Under the pieces are notes generated by a model. It saw only the letters and a list, made by a program, of their open reading frames with translations. It made no database searches and was not told the origin of the DNA. From UBA5704 sp036380715 (GTDB taxonomy: Bacteria > Acidobacteriota > Thermoanaerobaculia > Multivoradales > UBA5704): 64,000 nucleotides of DNA. The stretch is from the NCBI GenBank assembly GCA_036380715.1, contig DASVEF010000343.1:62001-126000 (forward strand). Reading direction: 5' to 3'. A program made the position numbers and the translations under genes. This document shows positions 23,190-32,323 of this stretch, piece after piece; position 1 is the stretch's first letter, and each line of letters begins with the position of its first letter.

Positions 23190-25841
23190 TCATCCCGCCG
23201 GGACGGTGGGAGCCGCCGGGGCGCCGGCGAGCGCCCTGGCCGCGAAGTAGGGCAGCTCGAAATCGAGCGCTCTCTGCTGGCTCTTCAGGAAGAAGCCACG
23301 GGCGGCGACGGCGTCTCCGGCGGCGGTGGCGCGGACCCCCAGGATGAAGTAGGCGTGCGCGAGCATCGGGAAGCCGGAGCTCCGCGCGTCCCGGAGGACC
23401 TGTTCCGCCGGAACCGGCTCGCGCAGCGCCTCGGCCATGGTGGTCAGGGACCGGGCGTCCTGCTCCGCCAGCTCCTCGCCCACTCCGGCGATCAGCTTCC
23501 CGAGCCGCTCCTCGGCGGCGCTCCGGTCTCCGGCCAGCAGGAAGGCGGCCGCGCCGTAGAGCCGGTAGAGGGGCTCGCCGAGCTGCTCTTCGGAGTCGAC
23601 GAGCTCCGCGGCCTCCCGGTATTGCCCTTGCGCCAGCATCTCCTCCAGGCGGATCAGGGCGGCCGGATATTCGGCGCCCGGGTGCTGCGCCGCCCGGTCC
23701 AGCTCTTTCATGACCTTGTCGCTCCGCCCTCCGTGCCGGAGGAGCTGCACCTCCAGGACCCAGACGTCGGGACTGTCCGGCTCGCTGCGGGAGCGCTTGG
23801 CGAGCATCTTCTCCGCGTCCTTGTGGCGGCCGTTGGCGAGCGCCAGCAGCCACCGGGGCCGCCAGAGGAAATCCTCGGGCTCTTCCTCTTTCCGGGAGCG
23901 GATGGCCGCGTCCGCCGCGTCCGGCGAGCCGGCGCCGATCGCCGCCAGGGCGTAGGCGGTGACGAGGTTGGGATCGTGCCCGGGGATGTCCAGGGCGCGC
24001 TGGAACGAGGCCATGGCATCGGCGTCCCGTTCGAGCGCCAGGAGCACGGACCCGAGCGCCGCGTGAGCCCAGGAGAGCTGGGGATCCAGGCGGATCGCCT
24101 CCTGATACGCGGACATCGTGGCGTCCGGGTCGTCCAGCAACCGCCCATAGAGGTAGTGGTTGGCCGCGGCCTCCGGATGCTCGTCGCGGCGCGCCTGGTA
24201 CTCCCGCAGCAGGTCGCTCAAATGGCCCATGCTCTTCGCCACGTCCTGGTAAGCGCGGTGGGCGAGGACCTCCTGGTCGGGGCAGGCGGCGATCCAGGCC
24301 CCGGCTTCGGCCTTCGGCTTGTCCGGACGGTTTTCCATCGCCACCACATTGACGAGGCTCTCGCGGGCCGAGCTCCGGCAGGGCTCGATGCCGATCACCT
24401 TGCGCAGCGCCTGCTCCGCCTGCCTGGTGTCCCCTGCGGAGAAGCGGCGCACGGCGAAGCCTTCGAGGTCGAGGTCCGCGGCCACGTTGAACGCGACCCG
24501 TTTCTCGACGCCGTGCGCATCGCTCTCGATCTGCTGCGGCGCTTCCTGGAAGATGTAGTCGACGCCGGTCTGGGGGAAGAAGCGCTGCAGGGCGATCAGC
24601 TTCTCCTCGTACGTCGAGTCCTCCGCCTTTTCGGCGTATCCCAGGGTCTCCCGGCGGTAGACGCGCGCCTCGGCCACGTTGTAGACGAAGAACCAGGGCT
24701 CGAGCAGCGCGTCGACCAGGCCCTGCTCCGGGACGTTCGGCTCGTAGCGCTCGATCTCTCCGCGGTCGCCGTTGACCACCACCTGGTGTTTGCCGGGAGC
24801 GAGGGTCCGCTCGACCCGCTGGTCTGCGGGGATCGCGAAGGGCTGGCCGTCGAGCGCGACCTCGACCGGCTCGGCGAGGCCGTTGTCGAAGAAGACCTGG
24901 ACGTGCTGCTGCCGCCACCAGGCGAGGCCCGCCGCGCCGGCGGCGCCAACCACCAGGAGAACCGCGAGCAGGGCCATCACACGTCCCCAGTCGGTCTGGC
25001 CCGTCCACGCCTGGCGCGGCTGTTTCTGGCGTCCGTCGAAAGGCCACCAGCGCCGCCCCGCCTTGCGCTCGGCCTCGCTCAGCGGGTAATTCAAGGCCTC
25101 CTTGCACTCCTTGATCCTGCGGAGGATCTCCCGGTCCTGAGCCAACTGCGGGCTGAGCGCGATCATCCGCTCGTACTGCGGCAAGGCCTCGCCCCATCTC
25201 TGGAGCTGCGCGTAGCTCTCGCCGAGGGAGTAGAGCGTCCGGATGTCCGAGGAGTCCAGCCGCCGCGCCTCTTCGAGCTCGCGGACCGCTTCCTCGTGCT
25301 GTCCGAGCCGGGCCAGGTGCTGTCCGAGGTCGAGGCGGATCTCGATGTCTCCAGGCTCTGTCGCGGCGGCCTGCCGGTAGAGCGGAGTGGCGCCGGCGAG
25401 GTCGCCCCGGAAGACCGCGAGGTCCGCGGCCACCTGGCTGATCCTGCCGTGCCCCGGGATCGCCGCGAGCGCCTCGCGCGCCGCCGTATCGGCTTCGGTG
25501 AGCATCTGGAAGCCGAGGAGCGCATGGAGGAGGCTCAGCCGGGCCTCGGGATCGCGCGGGTTGCGCTCGACCGCGGAGCGCAACGGCGCCAGGGTCGTCT
25601 CCATCTCCTCGCGGAATTGCGCCAGCGGAAACCTATGGTGCCGGCTGCACGCCGGGCAGTCGCTCTGGATGCGGAACTTGCGCAGAGGGATCAGCGGGAT
25701 GTAGACGAAGCAGAAGAACTCCCGCGTGTCGTAGGACGAGAGCCGGACGAAGCGTCCGCAGAAAGGACAGTTGGCATCGAGGGCCGACACATTGCGCCGG
25801 CCGTAATAGCGCGTACCCACTCCATTCAGCGTGTAGGGCAT
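23190..25841 (-). CDS. Large TPR protein with N-terminal zinc ribbon and one membrane segment
   Basis: An 883-residue protein. A two-CxxC ribbon spans the first 70 residues (CPFCGRFV and CPACSRHHRF). TPR helices run to about residue 240, then comes a single transmembrane helix (about 298-318, VMALLAVLLVVGAAGAAGLA). A short beta domain follows (VQVFFDNGLAEPVEVALDGQ), then a long second TPR array to the end. GGAGGCGGT precedes the ATG. The layout suggests an inner-membrane scaffold with a cytoplasmic and a periplasmic TPR face. The gene stands 36 bases upstream of the metallopeptidase gene on the same strand. Its partner is unknown. Confidence 0.8.
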   Translation of the reverse strand: MPYTLNGVGTRYYGRRNVSALDANCPFCGRFVRLSSYDTREFFCFVYIPLIPLRKFRIQSDCPACSRHHRFPLAQFREEMETTLAPLRSAVERNPRDPEARLSLLHALLGFQMLTEADTAAREALAAIPGHGRISQVAADLAVFRGDLAGATPLYRQAAATEPGDIEIRLDLGQHLARLGQHEEAVRELEEARRLDSSDIRTLYSLGESYAQLQRWGEALPQYERMIALSPQLAQDREILRRIKECKEALNYPLSEAERKAGRRWWPFDGRQKQPRQAWTGQTDWGRVMALLAVLLVVGAAGAAGLAWWRQQHVQVFFDNGLAEPVEVALDGQPFAIPADQRVERTLAPGKHQVVVNGDRGEIERYEPNVPEQGLVDALLEPWFFVYNVAEARVYRRETLGYAEKAEDSTYEEKLIALQRFFPQTGVDYIFQEAPQQIESDAHGVEKRVAFNVAADLDLEGFAVRRFSAGDTRQAEQALRKVIGIEPCRSSARESLVNVVAMENRPDKPKAEAGAWIAACPDQEVLAHRAYQDVAKSMGHLSDLLREYQARRDEHPEAAANHYLYGRLLDDPDATMSAYQEAIRLDPQLSWAHAALGSVLLALERDADAMASFQRALDIPGHDPNLVTAYALAAIGAGSPDAADAAIRSRKEEEPEDFLWRPRWLLALANGRHKDAEKMLAKRSRSEPDSPDVWVLEVQLLRHGGRSDKVMKELDRAAQHPGAEYPAALIRLEEMLAQGQYREAAELVDSEEQLGEPLYRLYGAAAFLLAGDRSAAEERLGKLIAGVGEELAEQDARSLTTMAEALREPVPAEQVLRDARSSGFPMLAHAYFILGVRATAAGDAVAARGFFLKSQQRALDFELPYFAARALAGAPAAPTVPAG

Positions 25842-25939
25842 ACCGCCTCCGTCGAAAACCGGAACCAGGGATTTCCCTCCACGATACCCCGCCGCGCCCG
25901 GTCTGTAAAGGAAGGGGTGGGCGCTGGCCGAGAAGATGA

Positions 25940-26281
25940 CTAGGGGAGAATCAGGGCAAGCTCTGCGCGAAGCTCAGGGGTTCTGCGCAACTTTCCCAGG
26001 AGGAGGCCAAGCCAGCCTTCTTGCCATAAGAGCGGCAAAGGCACGCCTTTCTTGTAGAGCCGCCAGAATTTTTCGGGGGCCTTCGGAAGGTCTTCGAACG
26101 GCCGCTTACCTCTGAGAGAGTCGGCGGCGATCTGGGTTCGCAGTTGCGCGATCAGCTTCCGGGGCAGCTCTTCGCGTTTCTTGGAAGAGGTGCACAGATC
26201 GTGCTCCAGGCACTGGGCCACCCACCACTCCCGGTCATAGAAGACGACTGCACGTACGAAGTAAGCGCTGTCTTGGTCCAT
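25940..26281 (-). CDS. HicB/DUF1902-like small protein
   Basis: A 113-residue protein whose N-terminal half (YFVRAVVFYDREWWVAQCLE, then HDLCTSSKKREELPRKL) has the beta-alpha-beta pattern of HicB-type degenerate RNase H folds. A HicA toxin gene is not seen on either side, and the C-terminal half (PFEDLPKAPEKFWRLYKKG) lacks a clear DNA-binding motif. It may therefore be a stand-alone HicB-like protein rather than an antitoxin. Confidence 0.65.
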   Translation of the reverse strand: MDQDSAYFVRAVVFYDREWWVAQCLEHDLCTSSKKREELPRKLIAQLRTQIAADSLRGKRPFEDLPKAPEKFWRLYKKGVPLPLLWQEGWLGLLLGKLRRTPELRAELALILP

Positions 26282-26336
26282 GGCTCGATCCCTTGGCTCA
26301 GCTTAGCATGGGGGAGGGGTGGGGTATCCTGCGGGC

Positions 26337-28073
26337 ATGTTCCGCATCCGCCGGATCTACGACGACGTCCTGCCAGCCGACCGGGACGCCATCCGCCAGG
26401 TTCAGGAGATCCTGAGCACGACCATCGAGGGCATTCACGCCGGAGAGGCGGAGCAGATCCCGGAGCGGCTGCGCAATCCGTTCCGGCAGCGCTTCCTGAC
26501 CCGGCTGTTCGTGGCCGAGAAGCCGCCGGGCCGGGTGCTCGGCTTCGCCCTGGTCCTCCTCGACCCCGAGCTCCGGTTCGCCTATCTCGATTTCATCGCT
26601 TCGGCCCCGGGGCGTTCCGGACACGGCGTAGGGGGCGCTCTCTACCAGCGGGCGCGCGACGAGGCGCGCGAGCAGGGGGCGAAGGGGCTCTTCTTCGAGT
26701 CGCTGCCGGACGACCCCGCTGTGTGTGCCCGGGCGGAGAAGCTGGCGGAGAACGCCGCCCGGCTGCGCTTCTACGAGAGCTTCGGGGCGCGGCCCATCGC
26801 CGGTACCCAGTATGAGACTCAGGTAGGTTCCGAAGACGACTGCCCTCCCTATCTGATGTACGACGGGCTCGGGCTCGGGGAGCCTTTGCGCCCCGGCTTC
26901 GCCCGCAAGGTGGTGCGCGCCGTGCTGGAGCGCAAATACGGCCACCTCTGCCCGCCGGAGTACGTGGAGCGGGTCGTGTCCTCGTTCCAGGAGGATCCGG
27001 TCCGCCTGCGCGAGCCGCGCTATCTGCGCAAGGGGCCGCCGCCGCGCGAGGCCGCGGGGCGCGCGCCGGGCCCGATCCGCCTGGTGGTGAACGACCGGCA
27101 CGACATCCACCACGTGCGCGAGCGGGGGTACGTGGAGGCGCCGGTGCGAGTCTCGTCGATCCTCGCGCAGCTCGACGGCAGCGGGCTCTGCGAGCGGATC
27201 GAGCCGCGCTCGTATCCCGACCGGTGGATCCAGGCGGTGCACTCCCCCGAGCTGGTGGAATACCTCCGGCAGGCCTGCTCCGAGATGCCCGAGGGCAAGT
27301 CGGTCTACCCCTACGTCTTCCCGATCCGCAACGCCGCGCGGCCGCCCAAGGACCTCTCGGTACGGGCGGGCTACTGGTGCATCGACACCTTCACGCCGCT
27401 CAACCGCAACGCCTATCTGGCGGCCCGGCGGGCGGTGGACTGCACGCTGACGGCGGCGGACGAGATCCTGGGCGGGAGGCGCTTCGCCTACGCGCTGGTC
27501 CGCCCCCCGGGGCACCACGCCGAGCGCCGCGTCTACGGAGGGTTCTGCTACTTCAACAACGCCGCCGTGGCCGCCCACTACCTGAGCGCGCACGGCCGGA
27601 TCGCCATCCTGGACGTGGACTACCATCACGGCAACGGGCAGCAGTACATCTTCTACGAGCGCGACGACGTGCTGACGGTCTCGATCCACGCTCATCCGAG
27701 CTACGCCTATCCGTACTTCAGCGGCTTCGAGGACGAGCAGGGCGCCGGGCCGGGGGAGGGCTTCAACCTCAACCTCCCGCTTCCGGAGGTGGTCGACGGC
27801 CCGGCGTACCGCCAGACTCTGGAGCAGGCCTTGCGCAGGGTGCAGGGCTTCCGGCCTCTGGTGCTCATCGTGGCGCTGGGCTTCGATCCGGCCAAGGGAG
27901 ATCCCACCGGCACCTGGCTGCTCACGGCCCGGGACTTCGAGGCGAACGGCCGGATGATCGGCGCGCTCGGGCTTCCGACGCTGATCGTCCAGGAAGGCGG
28001 GTACCGCACCCGCACGCTGGGCGTCAACGCGCGGCACTTCTTCGAGGGGTTCCTGGCCGGCGCGGGGAGGTGA
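26337..28073 (+). CDS. GNAT acetyltransferase fused to acetylpolyamine/histone deacetylase
   Basis: A 578-residue two-domain protein. Residues 1-180 are a GNAT fold (VLGFALVLLDPELRFAYLDF, SGHGVGGALYQRARDEAREQ, and LRFYESFGARPI). Residues 240-578 are a zinc-dependent deacetylase of the acetylpolyamine amidohydrolase type. It has RPPGHHAERRVYGGFCYFNN with the tandem catalytic His, ILDVDYHHGNGQQYIFY with metal ligands, ALGFDPAKGDPTG, and the catalytic QEGGYRTRT. Both halves look complete, so one polypeptide may both add and remove acetyl groups. The ATG at 26337 has no good ribosome binding site; a GTG at 26319 is an alternative. Confidence 0.9.
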   Translation: MFRIRRIYDDVLPADRDAIRQVQEILSTTIEGIHAGEAEQIPERLRNPFRQRFLTRLFVAEKPPGRVLGFALVLLDPELRFAYLDFIASAPGRSGHGVGGALYQRARDEAREQGAKGLFFESLPDDPAVCARAEKLAENAARLRFYESFGARPIAGTQYETQVGSEDDCPPYLMYDGLGLGEPLRPGFARKVVRAVLERKYGHLCPPEYVERVVSSFQEDPVRLREPRYLRKGPPPREAAGRAPGPIRLVVNDRHDIHHVRERGYVEAPVRVSSILAQLDGSGLCERIEPRSYPDRWIQAVHSPELVEYLRQACSEMPEGKSVYPYVFPIRNAARPPKDLSVRAGYWCIDTFTPLNRNAYLAARRAVDCTLTAADEILGGRRFAYALVRPPGHHAERRVYGGFCYFNNAAVAAHYLSAHGRIAILDVDYHHGNGQQYIFYERDDVLTVSIHAHPSYAYPYFSGFEDEQGAGPGEGFNLNLPLPEVVDGPAYRQTLEQALRRVQGFRPLVLIVALGFDPAKGDPTGTWLLTARDFEANGRMIGALGLPTLIVQEGGYRTRTLGVNARHFFEGFLAGAGR

Positions 28074-28135
28074 CCTCACCCCCCTGACCCCCCTCTCCCA
28101 TCGCTCTCCCCCCAACCGGGAGAGAGGGAAAAGCA
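28074..28135. repeat. GC-rich palindrome of the CCCTCTCCC family
   Basis: CCTCACCCCCCTGACCCCCC runs into CTCTCCC and then, after a short loop, CCGGGAGAGAGGG and AAAA. It is close in sequence to the copies at 19.8 and 63.2 kb. It separates the ends of the convergent deacetylase and sigma-54 activator genes and could end both transcripts. Confidence 0.75.
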
Positions 28136-28138
28136 CGG

Positions 28139-29767
<1,629 letters not shown>

Positions 29768-29782
29768 TGCAAATCAGTCTAG

Positions 29783-29821
29783 CAAAAAGGAAATCTCCCC
29801 GGCGGGTGACCGCCGGGGAGA
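29783..29821 (-). terminator. Terminator after the repeat-domain protein gene
   Basis: A 12-bp perfect stem (29794-29805 with 29810-29821, loop GTGA) is followed on the minus strand by TTTCCTTTTT. It lies 33 bases beyond the stop codon of the 763-residue secreted protein gene and upstream of the sigma-54 activator gene. This is a good Rho-independent terminator. Confidence 0.85.
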
Positions 29822-29854
29822 GGAGAGGAGGGAAGGCTCGGGTCTGTCAGCGGC

Positions 29855-32146
29855 TCAGTTCAGCGGGCACCCGAGGTTGTTGTCGCGGTCGATCTCGGAG
29901 GCCAGGGAGAGGATCTGGTCGCGGTTGCGGGTGGCGAGCGCCGCGTTCACGTCCGAGATCACTGACGCCGTGCTCCGTGGATAGTTCACTCCGGGGTGCG
30001 CGGAATCCAGCAGGGAGGCGACCGCCGCGCGGAGCAGGTTGCCGGCCGCGCCGTCGAGGGTGGAGCCGCCATCGAAGGACAGCGCCTCGTGCAGGCTGGC
30101 GGAGCCGAGGCTCGGGTAGCCGGAGGCCTGGGCGAACACGCTCTGCACGCGCTGGCTCGTCGAGTAGCCCGTCGCCGGCCAGGAATCCTCATGGTTCTTC
30201 CAGTAGCCCGGGGTGCAGCCCTGGTTGCCGGTCGGCGGAATCCTGCCGAAGTAGTGGCTGGGGTCGGAGTCGGTGACCGGGCTGCCCGTGGGCGGATTGC
30301 CGGTGACGGTGCCGATGTTCGAGTACTGGCCGGCGGTGGCGGTGCCGTTGCCGGTGCAGCGCATGGTCTCATTCGGCTGCAGGGTGCTCTTCGGGCAGCT
30401 CACGGCCACGCCGCGGTTGTCGGTGACCTGGATCTGGTTGAGGACGACCTGGCCGTTGTTGGTGACGAAGTACTCCCAGAGGACCGGGTTGCCGACGTTG
30501 ATCTCGGGGCCGGTCGGGGTGTCCGCGTCCTGGCCGTTGGTGTGCTTCTCGATGTCGATGCTCGCCGGCCGCGGACCTCTGCCGAAGTAGTGGCTGGCGT
30601 CGTCGTCGCTCACCGTGACGTTGCAGGAGGTCTTCGCGGTCACCGTGCCGAGGTTGCGGTACTGGCCGGCCGTGGCGGTGCCGCTGCCCGTGCAGGTCAT
30701 GGACTCGCCGGGCCGCAGCGAGGTCTTCGGGCAGCTCACGGCCACGCCCTTGTCGTCGGTGACCCGGACTTCGCTGAGCGCGACGGCGCCCGTGTTGGTG
30801 ACCAAGTAGGTCCAGCTCACCGGCGAGCCGACATTGATCTCGGGGCCGGGCGCGTCGTCGGCGTCCTGGCCGTTGGTGTGCTTCTCGATGTCGATGGCGG
30901 CGTTCTGCTGGCCGAAGTAGTGGCTCGGGTCGGAGTCGGAGACCTCCGTGCCGTTCGGCGCCCTGCCGGTGGCGGTGCCGAGGTTGGTGTACTGGCAGGC
31001 GGTCGCCGTGCCGCGGCCGGTGCAGATCATGGACTCGCGCGGCTCGAGAACGTCCTGCGGGCAGCTCACGGCGACGCCCTGGTCATCGGTGACCTCGATG
31101 TCGGTCAGGCGGACGTCGCCGGTGTTCTCCACCAGGTACTCCCAGAGGACCTCGCCGCCGACCGGGATCGACGGGCCGGGAGGATTGTCGGCGTCCTCCC
31201 CGTTGGTGAGCTTCTCGATACGGATGCCGGGACCCCCGGGATCGGAAACCGGCAGGCAGTAGGACTGCAGGGCGACGCTGTAGCGGTTCACCGCGCTGTA
31301 CTGGATGGCGATGAACGACTCCTCCTCTAACTGGAGGTCGAGCCAGCCGAAGGGATCGCGCAGGCCGAGCTCAGCGACCGTGATCGTCTGCATCGGCAGG
31401 AGCTGGAGATGCTTGCCGTCGACCACGGTGCCCGCCTCGTTGTAGATCTGCGCGTCGCCCTGCACATAGATGGAGCTGGCGGCCTGCGTCGTGGAAGGGC
31501 GGCCCGCCTTGTTCGTCCAGACGATCAGCCGGGTGCCGCCGCTGAAGGCCGCCCCCGACAGGAAGCGGAGGGCGTGGCGCGAGCAGAGCCCGGAGCAGCC
31601 CACCGTCTGGTCCAGGTTGACCAGGGTGTCGCCGTGCGAGAAGCTGCGGCTGGAGTCGACGAAGAAGTAGTCGCCCCACAGCGCCTTCTTCGACCGTCCC
31701 TCCGTCCGGATGCGGACGAAGCCGGTCGCGACGTCCGGCTGGTACACGCTGGAGTAGAACAGGTTGTCGAGCGGCGAGCGCTTGCCGGAGAGAGCGGCCT
31801 TGAGGTGGTCGGCCGAGGCCTTGTTCAGGCTGGCGCCCGCGATGCTGCCGGCCAGCCAGTTGCGCAGGTTGAACGTCTTGACCTCGTGCGCGGCCAGGGG
31901 CTCCGTGGTCCGGAAGACCTCGATGCCCCAGTTCGAGTGCATGGTGATGACGATTTCGACCGGCTCGTCCAGGGCATTGCCGACCGCGAACAGGGTCGTC
32001 ATGCCGTCCGGCCGGGGCTCCACCTCGAAGTAGGGGAGCAGGACTTCCGAAGACGGCCTGAGCTGAGCCCACGCCCCCGTGCTGCCGATCATCATCGCGA
32101 TCGCCAGGACCAGCCCGATCAGCGAAACCTTGGTATATCGGTACAT
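29855..32146 (-). CDS. Secreted protein with three DUF11-like beta repeats and a CTPGYWKNH tail
   Basis: A 763-residue exported protein. The signal peptide ends at WAQ (about residue 28). Residues 30-315 form a unique domain that starts LRPSSEVLLPYFEVEPRPDG. Three tandem repeats of about 115 residues follow, each with IEKxTNGxDAD, a W-x-Y-x-V-x-N-x-G core, VTDDxGVAVSCP and SHYFG. The C terminus has GCTPGYWKNHEDSWP, a motif common in large secreted proteins of environmental bacteria. AAGGAG precedes ATG 32146. It is likely a surface or matrix protein; no catalytic motif is visible. Confidence 0.82.
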   Translation of the reverse strand: MYRYTKVSLIGLVLAIAMMIGSTGAWAQLRPSSEVLLPYFEVEPRPDGMTTLFAVGNALDEPVEIVITMHSNWGIEVFRTTEPLAAHEVKTFNLRNWLAGSIAGASLNKASADHLKAALSGKRSPLDNLFYSSVYQPDVATGFVRIRTEGRSKKALWGDYFFVDSSRSFSHGDTLVNLDQTVGCSGLCSRHALRFLSGAAFSGGTRLIVWTNKAGRPSTTQAASSIYVQGDAQIYNEAGTVVDGKHLQLLPMQTITVAELGLRDPFGWLDLQLEEESFIAIQYSAVNRYSVALQSYCLPVSDPGGPGIRIEKLTNGEDADNPPGPSIPVGGEVLWEYLVENTGDVRLTDIEVTDDQGVAVSCPQDVLEPRESMICTGRGTATACQYTNLGTATGRAPNGTEVSDSDPSHYFGQQNAAIDIEKHTNGQDADDAPGPEINVGSPVSWTYLVTNTGAVALSEVRVTDDKGVAVSCPKTSLRPGESMTCTGSGTATAGQYRNLGTVTAKTSCNVTVSDDDASHYFGRGPRPASIDIEKHTNGQDADTPTGPEINVGNPVLWEYFVTNNGQVVLNQIQVTDNRGVAVSCPKSTLQPNETMRCTGNGTATAGQYSNIGTVTGNPPTGSPVTDSDPSHYFGRIPPTGNQGCTPGYWKNHEDSWPATGYSTSQRVQSVFAQASGYPSLGSASLHEALSFDGGSTLDGAAGNLLRAAVASLLDSAHPGVNYPRSTASVISDVNAALATRNRDQILSLASEIDRDNNLGCPLN

Positions 32147-32323
32147 GACCTTCTCCTTTCCGAGCCGTTGGAAAATTCCTTCGGCAGCCTGGAAGGGCAA
32201 AGGCCGTACCAGTTCCTTGATTCTTCTAAGTAGTGGGAAACAAGGGTTTTGCGGGGATCGCCAGGATTCCCCGCAAAGCTCTGTCAGGGTGTGTCAGAAG
32301 TGTCAGGCGCGTCAGAGGGTGTG

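Noticed and set aside
22728..25943. A 1071-codon open frame on the plus strand
   Set aside because: It is antisense to the TPR protein and metallopeptidase genes, both with clear domains. Its composition (Arg, Gly, Ala, Pro, Val) is what GC-rich antisense frames give, and it has no motif.
25940..26281. HicAB toxin-antitoxin pair
   Set aside because: Only a HicB-like fold is present; no HicA-type gene is found on either side.
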